Part shown: piece after piece, positions 1 through 8,074 of the stretch
How the letters are laid out: each line of letters starts with the position of its first letter
How positions within the stretch are numbered: the stretch's first letter is position 1
NCBI GenBank assembly: GCA_014872785.1
Contig: WKFJ01000004.1
Coordinates: 62,001 to 126,000 of the forward strand
DNA: 64,000 bases
Reading direction: 5' to 3'
Source: Alteromonadaceae bacterium
GTDB lineage: Bacteria; Pseudomonadota; Gammaproteobacteria; Enterobacterales; Alteromonadaceae
The notes under the pieces: generated by a model
The model's database searches: none
Seen by the model: the letters and a program-made list of their open reading frames with translations, nothing else
What the model was told of the DNA's origin: nothing
Program-made: the position numbers and the translations under genes

Positions 1-431
1 GACACGAACTTGCCGCAAAGAAAAAAGTCTATAGAGACGATAGCCAGTTTTTCTTTTGTTCCCCTTCCCCACTCGATGTAAAAACCAAGCAAAAATTGCT
101 AACCGATTTTTACCGACGTGAAATGCTTATTGAGGCCAATCAGCTCTTAGCGACATGGCAACCGAGAATTGGCAAGCATGTGAACTTTCTCGGTATCAAA
201 AATATGAAAACCAAATGGGGCAGTTGTAACATCACCAAAGCGCGAGTGTGGCTTAGCTTGTATTTGGCTCAATACCCCAAAACATGCATCGAAATGGTAT
301 TAGTACACGAGTTGGTGCATTTACTCGAAGCATCACACAATAAAAAGTTTTACGCCTTAATGTCAGAGTTTCTTCCATCGTGGGAACAAAGCGATGCCAT
401 ATTAAAAACTCAACCAATGCTAAAAATGTGA
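1..431 (+). CDS. YgjP-like zinc metallopeptidase, 5' partial
   Basis: The reading frame is open from base 3 to the stop at 429-431, so the gene begins outside the window; the TTG at 96 is only the first possible start inside it. The visible C-terminal part has the HELVH zinc-binding motif followed by a further histidine in ASHNKKFY, and an upstream MKTKWGSC segment. This combination is characteristic of the YgjP/DUF45 (M48-like) metal-dependent hydrolases. The family is widespread but its substrate is not established. It ends about 250 bases before crp and is not obviously co-transcribed with it. The family assignment is good; the function is not known. Confidence 0.8.
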   Translation, partial: HELAAKKKVYRDDSQFFFCSPSPLDVKTKQKLLTDFYRREMLIEANQLLATWQPRIGKHVNFLGIKNMKTKWGSCNITKARVWLSLYLAQYPKTCIEMVLVHELVHLLEASHNKKFYALMSEFLPSWEQSDAILKTQPMLKM

Positions 432-577
432 TCTCACAGGTCTCAATAAAAACTAACGCTTGTATCAAATTGAGAATCACTTCACACTGGAATCATTATA
501 GCGTTCGATACGTTAGGTCGATACAGGATACAAAATCAGCATAAAGACCATGTGTTCCGATTATTTGAGATATTGAG

Positions 578-593
578 TGAGAATTGTGTGACA
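578..593. promoter_or_regulatory. Candidate CRP box upstream of crp
   Basis: TGAGA, six bases, TGACA: 8 of the 10 half-site bases match the CRP consensus TGTGA-N6-TCACA. It lies about 90 bases before the GTG start of the crp-like gene, which would fit the autoregulation known for crp in enterics. This is pattern matching only. Confidence 0.35.
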
Positions 594-680
594 ATTTGAT
601 GCATAATCACAGTCACAATCCAAATAATCCGATCAGTTTGAGCAGTATTGGTCTTATAAACGGCATGCAGGTGAAATCTT

Positions 681-1325
681 GTGTCAGATTTAAACAATCA
701 ATATGAAGTGAAAGGTGTGGAATATTTAGATAACTTCCTATCGCAATGCATAACGAAGGAATATCGCCGTCACGCGGTTGTCGTTCGTCAAGGTGAAGAA
801 ACCAATAAGCTCTATTTTTTGCTCAAAGGCTCGGTGTCAGTCATCAGGCAGCATGAAGGCGATGACAAGGACATTGTCCTTGCGTACTTAAATCAAGGGT
901 CGTTTTTCGGAGAAATGGGACTGTTTGACGAAGCGAGTGTTCGCAGCGCAACCATCAGAACGCGTTCTGTATGTACAATCGCTGAAATCACCTATGAGAA
1001 ATTTGAAGTGCTTGCCAAAAGTCGCCCAGATATACTAATGGCAATTTCAAAACAGCTAACGGCTCGCCTGCGTAAAACCTCGAAAAAAGTTGTCGACTTG
1101 GCATTTCTCGATGTTACAGGTCGGGTGGCAGCTTGTTTATTGGATCTCGTTAACCAACCCGACGCGATTACTCATCCCGATGGCGTAATGTTAAAAATTA
1201 CGCGGCAAGAATTAAGCCGTCACGTAGGTTGTACCCGTGAAATGGTTGGCAAAGTTTTAAAAAGTTTAGAAGAGCAAGGGTTGGTGCACTTCGAAGGGCA
1301 CAGTATTGTGGTATTGAGTGATTAA
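681..1325 (+). CDS. crp: cAMP receptor protein (CRP)-type global regulator
   Basis: This 214-residue protein has the length and order of E. coli CRP: an N-terminal cyclic-nucleotide-binding beta-roll and a C-terminal winged helix. The cAMP pocket motif GEMGLFDEASVRSAT keeps the Gly-Glu and Arg-Ser pairs, and the TS pair of the long dimer helix is present (RKTSKKV). The recognition helix reads GCTREMVGKVLK, retaining the Arg-Glu that contacts the TGTGA half-site, with Lys where E. coli has Arg185. The GTG start at 681 is supported by AGGTG seven bases upstream. A CRP-like box precedes the gene, and a stem-loop spans its stop codon. In this order CRP controls carbon use, motility and biofilm genes; that is family knowledge. 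Confidence 0.9.
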   Translation: MSDLNNQYEVKGVEYLDNFLSQCITKEYRRHAVVVRQGEETNKLYFLLKGSVSVIRQHEGDDKDIVLAYLNQGSFFGEMGLFDEASVRSATIRTRSVCTIAEITYEKFEVLAKSRPDILMAISKQLTARLRKTSKKVVDLAFLDVTGRVAACLLDLVNQPDAITHPDGVMLKITRQELSRHVGCTREMVGKVLKSLEEQGLVHFEGHSIVVLSD

Positions 1326-1341
1326 CTTGGGTTGATCACTC
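1316..1341 (+). terminator. Stem-loop spanning the crp stop codon
   Basis: The arms GAGTGATTAAC and GTTGATCACTC pair over 11 positions with one G-U wobble around a TTGG loop. The stop codon is inside the stem. The following sequence, CACCTGTTCATTTT, is only moderately U-rich, so this could be a terminator or a 3'-end-protecting hairpin. Confidence 0.5.
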
Positions 1342-1371
1342 ACCTGTTCATTTTCCCTCGCCAAAGCTCCG

Positions 1372-1395
1372 CTAAAAAAATAAAACTTTTTTTAG
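1372..1395. other. A/T inverted repeat
   Basis: CTAAAAAAA, a six-base spacer and TTTTTTTAG form a perfect 9-base inverted repeat. It has little GC, so a strong hairpin is unlikely. It lies between crp and the VOC gene and may help termination or simply be promoter-proximal AT-rich DNA. Confidence 0.35.
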
Positions 1396-1401
1396 TCGAT
1401 G

Positions 1402-1428
1402 TGTAGAAATTCACTTTTCTGTTTCGTC
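1402..1428 (+). promoter_or_regulatory. Possible ECF42-type promoter
   Basis: TGTAGA at 1402-1407, a 17-base spacer and CGTC at 1425-1428, 47 bases before the first gene of the sigma-factor operon. As I recall it, the reported ECF42 signature is TGTCGA at -35 and CGA/TC at -10; this site differs by one base in the -35 element. If real it would mean autoregulation of the operon. Confidence 0.3.
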
Positions 1429-1475
1429 TTAGTTAGGAAAGACAATCCTAACCATCCAAAATACGGAGACGAAAC

Positions 1476-1865
1476 ATGAGTGATATGACAACCCCAGGAC
1501 ACCTTTCTTGGTCAGAATTGATGACCTCTAATCCCAGTGCTGCTGCCGAATTTTATGGCAGCTTATTTGGCTGGACATTTTCAGTCATGGATATGCCTGA
1601 TGGCACCTACCATGTTGCAAGCAATGGCGATAACAAAATTGCTGGAATTATGCAACTCCCCTCAGATTCCCCTTCGCAACAGGCAACGTGGGGACAATAC
1701 GTCACGGTTGAAGATATTCATGCGACAGCGGCCAAAATACAACGACTTGGCGGCGATCTGCTAGTTCCACCAACGACAATACCTGGTGTCGGTGAGTTTA
1801 TTTTGTTTACCGATCCACAAGGCGCTGCACTTTCTGCTATACAGTATGCAAGCGAAGGAGAATAA
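1476..1865 (+). CDS. VOC (glyoxalase/bleomycin-resistance) family protein
   Basis: This 129-residue protein has one vicinal-oxygen-chelate fold. The opening WSELMTSNPSAAAEFYGSLFGW is the usual start of such domains, and the C-terminal FTDPQGAALSAIQY matches the last strand, where Glu/His ligands often sit. GGAGACGAAAC provides a ribosome site before ATG 1476. It is the first gene of a tight operon: the YCII/DGPF gene follows after 3 bases, then the sigma factor after 8. VOC and DGPF proteins are known companions of ECF42-group sigma factors, but their substrates are unknown. I infer the operon unit from spacing. Confidence 0.8.
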   Translation: MSDMTTPGHLSWSELMTSNPSAAAEFYGSLFGWTFSVMDMPDGTYHVASNGDNKIAGIMQLPSDSPSQQATWGQYVTVEDIHATAAKIQRLGGDLLVPPTTIPGVGEFILFTDPQGAALSAIQYASEGE

Positions 1866-1868
1866 ATC

Positions 1869-2225
1869 ATGCAATACCTAATGTTAATTTACGACGAAGA
1901 AAAGGCTTGGGACAATTTTTCTGAACAATACCAAGGCGAAGTGTTAGATAAATACCACCAGCTCGGCGAATATTTGCAAGGTGAAGGCATACTGTTAGGC
2001 GGAGAGCGATTGCAACCCACTGATACCGCCACCAGTGTGAGGGTTCGCAACGGGGAAACCTTAATTAGTGACGGACCATTTGCCGAAACTAAAGAGCAAC
2101 TGGGCGGTTTCTATATGGTTGAATGTCGCGATCTTGATCACGCCAATGAAGTCGCCGCTAAAATACCCAGTGCCGAATTCGGCACCATAGAAGTACGACC
2201 AATTTGGTTGATGCAAGACATGTAA
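1869..2225 (+). CDS. YCII/DGPF-domain protein
   Basis: A 118-residue protein carrying the diagnostic ISDGPFAETKEQLGGFYMV block, which places it in the DGPF (YCII-related) family. These are small alpha-beta barrel-like proteins of unknown catalytic role. They are encoded beside ECF42 sigma factors in very many bacteria, which is exactly the case here: the sigma gene begins 8 bases after the stop. No signal peptide or membrane segment is visible, so it is cytoplasmic. It may be the effector or a sensing partner of the sigma factor; neither is shown by the sequence. Confidence 0.85.
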   Translation: MQYLMLIYDEEKAWDNFSEQYQGEVLDKYHQLGEYLQGEGILLGGERLQPTDTATSVRVRNGETLISDGPFAETKEQLGGFYMVECRDLDHANEVAAKIPSAEFGTIEVRPIWLMQDM

Positions 2226-2233
2226 ATTAAGAA

Positions 2234-3469
2234 ATGTCTGAAAGCCTACATCAACATATTAATCGGTTATATCGCCAGCATTCCGGCCAAATGCTGGCGT
2301 ACCTATGCAGTATTTTTTCAGACATCGATTTTGCCGAAGAGATATGGCACGAAGTCATTGCCGAGTGCTTTGACAAATGGCAAAACGGACTGCCTGACAA
2401 ACCCAGTGCTTGGTTAAAAACGGCTGCGCGTAATAAGGCAATAGACAAATTGCGACATCAGCAAATGTCTTTACAAAAAGCGGGGTTAATTAAATCATTG
2501 CTTTGCGAAAGTGATGGCTCAACATTACAAGAAATTGACTTCGCTGACGAACAACTCAAACTCATCTTTTGTTGTTGTCACCCCGCTTTAGAACTAGACA
2601 AACAAGTGCCCCTTACGCTCAATATAATATGCGGACTTAAAACACATGAGATTGCAGCGGCGCTTTTGGTCAATGTTAAGTCACTGGAACAAAGACTGAC
2701 ACGTACCAAAAACAAAATAAAACAAGCCGGCATCCCTTTTTCTATCCCTGAGCCAAAGGAGTTACCTCAACGACTCAATGGTGTTCTGAAAACCATTTAT
2801 TTGTTGTTTAACCACGGTGTCAATCACCCAAATGATGAGTACAAACTACAAGATGCAGCCATTAGGTTAACCCAATTAATGAATCGCATGCTACCTCATC
2901 ACGCTGAGCTAAATGGACTTCTCGCGTTGATGATGTTTCATCGGGCAAGAAGCGAAGCTCGATTTGATGAGGCTGGAAACTTCATTCCACTATCATTGCA
3001 AGACAGAGCATTGTGGAATACTGAGCTAATTGGTAATGCCGATAAACTTTTACAACAAACGATGAAGCAACAACAAATCGGCAGCTATCAATTACAAGCA
3101 GCCATTCAAGGGCTACATTGCCTGGCGACAACACCAGAAACCACCGATTGGCAGCAAATAGAAGGGCTCTATGGACTATTAGTTCGAATTGAACCATCCC
3201 CCGTCATTGAATTAAATGCCGCTGTGGCTGCAATCATGGCCGGACACCTATTAAGGGCAAGGGAGCTTATCGAACGTCTTTCAAAGGTTAAGGAAATTCA
3301 GCAATACAGCGCATTGTACGTTGCTAAAGCCGAGCTGTTTCTTAAATTAGAAAATATTCCCGATTCCATTCGCAATTTCGAAAAAGCGATAGCGCTGTGC
3401 CAAGTCATTCACGAGAAAAACTACTTAAACAGCAAACTTGCTTCGCTTAAAAATACTCTAAGTCACTGA
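2234..3469 (+). CDS. ECF42-type RNA polymerase sigma factor with C-terminal TPR-like domain
   Basis: At 411 residues this is about twice the length of a typical ECF sigma factor. Residues 1-75 form region 2, with SIFSDIDFAEEIWHEVIAECF and the WLKTAARNKAIDKLR segment that melts the -10 region. Region 4 follows at about 110-165 (LKTHEIAAALLVNVKSLEQRLTR). The remainder is an all-helical extension containing TPR-like repeats (for example SALYVAKAELFLKLENIPDSIRNFEKAIAL). This is the layout of the ECF42 group, which has no anti-sigma factor and is thought to be controlled by its own C-terminal domain. Its neighbours, VOC and DGPF genes, match that group. The signal is unknown. Confidence 0.88.
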   Translation: MSESLHQHINRLYRQHSGQMLAYLCSIFSDIDFAEEIWHEVIAECFDKWQNGLPDKPSAWLKTAARNKAIDKLRHQQMSLQKAGLIKSLLCESDGSTLQEIDFADEQLKLIFCCCHPALELDKQVPLTLNIICGLKTHEIAAALLVNVKSLEQRLTRTKNKIKQAGIPFSIPEPKELPQRLNGVLKTIYLLFNHGVNHPNDEYKLQDAAIRLTQLMNRMLPHHAELNGLLALMMFHRARSEARFDEAGNFIPLSLQDRALWNTELIGNADKLLQQTMKQQQIGSYQLQAAIQGLHCLATTPETTDWQQIEGLYGLLVRIEPSPVIELNAAVAAIMAGHLLRARELIERLSKVKEIQQYSALYVAKAELFLKLENIPDSIRNFEKAIALCQVIHEKNYLNSKLASLKNTLSH

Positions 3470-3690
3470 TTTTCATCACTAAGCTACAAATTATCGCAAT
3501 ATTGGAACGAAATCTGCTGTGTTACAACTGTGTTGGTAAATATGGTTGTAATGGGAAGCCGGTTGGCAAATAAACCCGTAGACAGGTTTAATTAAGCGGC
3601 AATTCATTGAACATAATTTACTTTAGAAAATACCTAAAGTGGTCGAAATAATTATTGAGCCCACTTAAGAAAAGTAAACGAGGTATGTTT

Positions 3691-3867
3691 ATGGCTTGCT
3701 TAACAAGAAATTTGCAGAAACAGCTACAGGCTTACATAAAAAGACATGTCGCGACTAAATGGTTATCCAACCCTGCGCCCCTGCGTGACGATTTAATCGA
3801 CAAGGGGATCTGCCCCTCAGATGTCACCTACGACCAATTCGAATTTTTAGTCGAAACTATCGACTAA
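3691..3867 (+). CDS. Small hypothetical protein (58 aa)
   Basis: ATG 3691 is preceded by AACGAGG at a good distance, so I prefer it to the TTG 36 bases upstream. The product starts MACLTRNLQKQLQAY and ends EFLVETID. It is basic in the first half and acidic in the second, with no signal peptide or membrane helix. I do not recognise a family. It stands alone between the sigma operon and the convergent alkyltransferase-like gene. The ribosome site and the stop just before the next gene support a real gene. Confidence 0.5.
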   Translation: MACLTRNLQKQLQAYIKRHVATKWLSNPAPLRDDLIDKGICPSDVTYDQFEFLVETID

Positions 3868-3876
3868 GCCACTCGT

Positions 3877-4224
3877 TTAAAAACGTAACTTGTGCAATAT
3901 CTCCGACAAGTCAGGCTGCCAGCCAAACTCTGACAGCTTGACGCGATTATTTAGCACCGCTACACCTTCTTCTTGCAATAAACCCGTTTGTTTTTGAGCC
4001 TGTTCAGAGCCTTTCGCAAACGCTAGCTGACCGTTGGAACGCAATACTCTATACCAAGGAACGGTTAATACTGGTGGCACAAACCCCAAGCTTTTACCGA
4101 CTAAACGCGCTCTTCCTGGCAGCCCTGCTAAATCGGCTATCTGACCATAACTCGCCACCTTACCTGCAGGAACTTGCTGGACGGTATGCCAAATTTGTCG
4201 ATATTTTTGGTTCTCTTCGAACAC
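3877..4224 (-). CDS. Alkyltransferase-like (ATL) DNA-repair protein
   Basis: A 115-residue protein with the fold of the O6-methylguanine-DNA methyltransferase C-terminal domain: VPAGKVASYGQIADLAGLPGRAR is the DNA-binding helix-turn-helix with its arginine finger. Where MGMT has the alkyl-accepting PCHRV, this protein has PWYRVL, so the reactive cysteine is replaced by tryptophan. That replacement defines the ATL group (E. coli YbaZ). ATL proteins bind O6-alkylguanine without reversing it and pass the lesion to nucleotide excision repair. The start is GTG with a weak ribosome site. It is convergent with the 58-residue gene. Confidence 0.85.
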   Translation of the reverse strand: MFEENQKYRQIWHTVQQVPAGKVASYGQIADLAGLPGRARLVGKSLGFVPPVLTVPWYRVLRSNGQLAFAKGSEQAQKQTGLLQEEGVAVLNNRVKLSEFGWQPDLSEILHKLRF

Positions 4225-4297
4225 CTTAAAGTCTCGCTAACACTCAAAAGAAAATTAAAGATACAATCCTCAACACCTTAAGTCGCACACTATTGAA

Positions 4298-4879
4298 ATG
4301 ACTAAACGAAGTTACTGTCCACACTGCAATTTCCCAAGTAATACTTGTCTGTGCGCGCACGTGAGTCGGATGTCATGTGATTGTGAAGTCACCATACTAC
4401 AACACCCCAATGAAGTGAATCACGCCAAGAACACTGTGCGCTTAGTACAACTTGTGATGCCTAAAACACGAGTTCTCATAGGAGAGACAAGCACCGATTT
4501 TCAGGAATTAAGCAATGACGTCAAGGCACACCCAAATGACTATGCGTTACTTTTCCCCTCTGATAAAAGTCGCGTTTGGCAAGCTGCGGGCAGTGATGCT
4601 CGTTTGCCTCATTTATTATTTATTGATGCCACCTGGAAAAAGGCCTATAAGATGTGGATGCTGAATGACTGGTTACAGCTGGTGCCTCAAATGCATTTGG
4701 ACATCAATGAGGATGGCGCTCAATATCGTATTCGAAAAGCCAGAAAGCCAGGCCAGCTGTCTACGCTAGAAGCAATCAGTAGTGTGCTATCAGTTCGTTA
4801 CGATACGACGCCACTTGATAATATGTTTGAAGCCTTTCAAAAGCAGTTCCAATCTTTTCAAAATGATTCGTCCAATTAA
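4298..4879 (+). CDS. tapT: DTW-domain tRNA-uridine aminocarboxypropyltransferase
   Basis: This 193-residue protein begins with the Cys-rich CPHCNFPSNTCLC (C7, C10, C17, C19) and carries the DxTW motif as D110-A-T-W113 in LLFIDATWKKA. This is the DTW family, whose E. coli member TapT (YfiP) transfers the 3-amino-3-carboxypropyl group of S-adenosylmethionine to uridine 47 of tRNAs, forming acp3U. A second family signature, RKARKPGQLSTLEA, is present near the C-terminus. It is a single gene, with a 143-base gap before the next. The family is clear; the exact tRNA position is inferred from E. coli. Confidence 0.85.
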   Translation: MTKRSYCPHCNFPSNTCLCAHVSRMSCDCEVTILQHPNEVNHAKNTVRLVQLVMPKTRVLIGETSTDFQELSNDVKAHPNDYALLFPSDKSRVWQAAGSDARLPHLLFIDATWKKAYKMWMLNDWLQLVPQMHLDINEDGAQYRIRKARKPGQLSTLEAISSVLSVRYDTTPLDNMFEAFQKQFQSFQNDSSN

Positions 4880-5022
4880 AGAGGAAATCCTAGATTTATT
4901 TGGGTGCAGAATTTACTCTTTTTCAATTTAAAGTCTACATTTATTAATCGATGTATTGTGGATTAGAAAAACTCTAATAAACTGATAATTGTGCTTTGTC
5001 GCTTTCGGGGATCCCTTAACAA

Positions 5023-8000
5023 ATGCGAAAAAACTGGCTAAAAGGATTTTTATTGCTGTGTTTCTTGTTTTCACAGCTGCTAGGCGCTCAGGAGAATCCG
5101 CTACAAACGATAGACCTTAGCCAAAGTATCAACATAGACAAACAAAGTCAGTTCTCATTTTTCCATTGGCGCGATGGCAATCTTCCTCAGTCCCAGGAAG
5201 ATGCCGAGATTTGGTTAAACAGCTTGATACCATCGCATCAAACCAGGGCTTCTGGAAAACAGTTTGTCGCCGCGGTCAGACTGCACAATACCAGCGACAT
5301 TGATGAATGGTTCATTTATCCCTCTCATTCTATTTCAGAGACGATTAAACTGCTCCACTTTTCCAATGCAGGAAAAGACACTTCAACTTTTGGCTTTTTG
5401 CATCAAAACCCGCTTAATTTTCATTACGGCGACAGCGTCACTATTGAACCTGGTGATACCAGTTTGCTTATTCTAGTATTTGAAAATACTTATAAATACC
5501 CAGCGATGCAGCTGCGTATGATGCCCGCAGCGGAGGCCGCAACCAAATTCAACATCGAGAATTTGTTGATTATGCTTAGCCTTGGTATGTGTCTGGCACT
5601 GTGTCTATATCAGTTGTATTTGTTCTCGCGAACTGGCGATAAGGCCTATTTATTTTTCACACTTACCGTTAGCAGCCTCGCACTGGGTTGGAGCAACTTA
5701 TTCGGGGTTTGGCAAATTTTTGGACTAACGCCACTGCCAGAAATATTGATGCCAATGTTCTTGCTTGGCGCAACATTTTGCGTTTTCTTTGCCAAACACT
5801 TTTTGCATCCGTTTGAAATCAGTACAAGCGCACAAAACGCGCTAAATATTACTCCATGGGTTTTTATTACGGTGCTTCCCATCACGGTTTTTGCCCCGGG
5901 AATTGGCACCCTTATCTCATTTCTATCGACCGGCATATCATCGCTTGTCATGCTTTATGCTTCCATAGATGCCACCCGCAGAGGCTTCAAACCAGCACGG
6001 TATCTAAGCGTAGCTATGTTGATTATTCTGTTCCCGTTTATTTCTGGCCTAGTGGTGATGTTGGATATCACAGAGAATATTCACTCCAATCGGCACTTCT
6101 TAATGCTGTTTTGTACGACACTTGGTTCACTTATCATGTCCTTCGCACTTGCAGATAAACAGCGACTCATTACATCGGAAAAGCAAAATTTAGCGACAGA
6201 TCTAGAACAAAAAGTGTATATGCGCACCGAAGCATTAGCAGAAGCTAACGTGGCGCTAGAACATTTAATCAGTGAGTTACAAGAGGCGAGCAGCGCAAAA
6301 AGCCATTTTCTCGCCAATATGAGTCACGAAATTCGCACGCCATTAACGTCGATTATTGGCTACGCCGACAGTATTTTAATGGGAGATATTGGCGGCAAAG
6401 AGCAAAGCCGCGTCATGCGCATAATCTCTGACAGCGGCAACCATTTGCTACATATCATTAACGATATTCTAGATATCTCAAAAATCGAAGCCGACAAATT
6501 AGAATTCGAACTTTTGCCGACGTCCCCGTTTGATGTTATCGGGCAAGTTGAGTCAATGATGTCGCAAAGAGCCCGAGACAAAGGGTTAGAGTTCAACTTG
6601 GAATTCGACTACCCCTTTCCTTCTGAAATCATTACCGACCCAACCCGATTTCGCCAAATTCTGTTTAACCTGATCAATAACGCGATTAAATTCACCGAAA
6701 TTGGCAGCGTAGATATCAAACTTACTTACGCCGATGAGAGTATCAAAGTGGTGGTCAGGGACACGGGGATAGGTATGGATTTAGAAAAAACTCAAACCTT
6801 ATTCAACCCGTTTGAACAGGGAGAATCCTCAACCACCCGTAAATTTGGTGGAACTGGATTGGGGTTAAGTATCTCTAAACGTCTAGCCAACGGCTTAGGC
6901 GGAGACATAAGTGTAGACAGTACCCTTGGTGCAGGCTCGGTATTTGAAGTAACAATCGCTGCACAATTAACAGAAAACTGTAAAATGGTGCAGTCAGCCG
7001 CTGAGGTGTGGCAAGTTGCCAGTGAACAGCCGCGACATGTGGATTTGGCTCCCGATTTCTCTGGAGCCAAAGTGCTACTTGTCGATGATCACCCCAACAA
7101 TCGCGAACTAATCAGTATTTTGTTGAAACGCATGAATATTGAAGTAGACGAGGCAGAGGATGGTGAGCAAGCGCTGACAAAAGTATTTTCAAAAGAATAT
7201 GACTTGGTATTGATGGATATTCAAATGCCGACCATGAGTGGTGATGAAGCCACGGAGCGTATTCGCCAATACGGCTATCAGCTCCCTATCATTGCGCTGA
7301 CGGCAAATAATATGAAGCATGAAATTGAATTGTACATGCAAAAAGGATTTACCAATCATTTGGCCAAGCCTATAGTAAGGGAAGCTTTTATTGCCACCCT
7401 TGCAAACTATCTAAAATCAAGCGGGAGTAACGACAGTTTGTTTGATAATGAAGAGATGTACCCATTAGTGGCGGCATACTACACAGATCTTAAAAAAGAC
7501 GTGGTGGTATTCCAGCAGCTATGGGAAGAACAAACATTAGATAAACTCATTGAGCTCGCCCATCGTATCAAGGGCGCGGCAGGGTCTTTTGGTTTTGCGG
7601 GATTGGGTGAAAAGTTTGCGGCGGTGGAAGAGTCTCTAAAGAAGCAAGAATTAGAGCCACTTCCGGGATTAGTTGATGACGTTATCACTTTTGGCAAAAT
7701 GTGCACCGATTTACCTGGTATCGATATCCCTCGAGGCGTCACCAACTACGATGTAAGCGCTGATAGTTTTTTACCTGCGTTGTCGCAGTTTGTCTCAAAT
7801 GTAAAAAACGAGCTAGAGCAATTAAATGAGCTACTGGACAAAGGCGACGCCAGCATTGGCATTTTGTTGCTCAACAGGATGCTCAATCAGGCCACCAAGC
7901 TAGCTTGGGAAAACATGGTGAAGATTCTTCAAGAACTCGATAAGCAACTAAAAATTAACGCAAACGATAATTCTGTTGCTAAGCAACTTGTTGTACAGGC

Positions 8001-8046
8001 ACGAGAACAAGCAGATGATATCGCCAATAGGTTAAGCCACTCATAA
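5023..8046 (+). CDS. Hybrid sensor histidine kinase/response regulator with 7TMR-DISM sensor and Hpt
   Basis: This 1007-residue protein starts with a cleavable signal (hydrophobic core LLLCFLFSQLLG). Residues about 30-165 look like the extracellular 7TMR-DISM type 2 domain, followed by seven membrane helices (about 175-380) and a coiled coil. The kinase core has the phosphoacceptor H435 in FLANMSHEIRTPL, the N box NLINNAIKF, DTGIGM and GGTGLGLSISK. A receiver follows with phosphoacceptor D732 (LMDIQMP) and K782, then a C-terminal Hpt with H847 in AHRIKGAAGSFG. It can therefore run a full His-Asp-His phosphorelay itself. No response regulator lies beside it, so the output partner is elsewhere. 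DISM domains are thought to bind small ligands such as carbohydrates. Confidence 0.9.
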   Translation: MRKNWLKGFLLLCFLFSQLLGAQENPLQTIDLSQSINIDKQSQFSFFHWRDGNLPQSQEDAEIWLNSLIPSHQTRASGKQFVAAVRLHNTSDIDEWFIYPSHSISETIKLLHFSNAGKDTSTFGFLHQNPLNFHYGDSVTIEPGDTSLLILVFENTYKYPAMQLRMMPAAEAATKFNIENLLIMLSLGMCLALCLYQLYLFSRTGDKAYLFFTLTVSSLALGWSNLFGVWQIFGLTPLPEILMPMFLLGATFCVFFAKHFLHPFEISTSAQNALNITPWVFITVLPITVFAPGIGTLISFLSTGISSLVMLYASIDATRRGFKPARYLSVAMLIILFPFISGLVVMLDITENIHSNRHFLMLFCTTLGSLIMSFALADKQRLITSEKQNLATDLEQKVYMRTEALAEANVALEHLISELQEASSAKSHFLANMSHEIRTPLTSIIGYADSILMGDIGGKEQSRVMRIISDSGNHLLHIINDILDISKIEADKLEFELLPTSPFDVIGQVESMMSQRARDKGLEFNLEFDYPFPSEIITDPTRFRQILFNLINNAIKFTEIGSVDIKLTYADESIKVVVRDTGIGMDLEKTQTLFNPFEQGESSTTRKFGGTGLGLSISKRLANGLGGDISVDSTLGAGSVFEVTIAAQLTENCKMVQSAAEVWQVASEQPRHVDLAPDFSGAKVLLVDDHPNNRELISILLKRMNIEVDEAEDGEQALTKVFSKEYDLVLMDIQMPTMSGDEATERIRQYGYQLPIIALTANNMKHEIELYMQKGFTNHLAKPIVREAFIATLANYLKSSGSNDSLFDNEEMYPLVAAYYTDLKKDVVVFQQLWEEQTLDKLIELAHRIKGAAGSFGFAGLGEKFAAVEESLKKQELEPLPGLVDDVITFGKMCTDLPGIDIPRGVTNYDVSADSFLPALSQFVSNVKNELEQLNELLDKGDASIGILLLNRMLNQATKLAWENMVKILQELDKQLKINANDNSVAKQLVVQAREQADDIANRLSHS

Positions 8047-8061
8047 AAGCGAGTGGCTTAA
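8032..8061. terminator. Hairpin shared by convergent kinase and TonB-receptor genes
   Basis: TTAAGCCACTC and GAGTGGCTTAA form a perfect 11-base stem with an 8-base loop. It spans the kinase stop codon and ends 13 bases from the stop of the convergent receptor gene. Both flanks are T- or A-rich but without a long U run. It is likely a bidirectional terminator. Confidence 0.6.
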
Positions 8062-8074
8062 TTAGTTCTATCGC

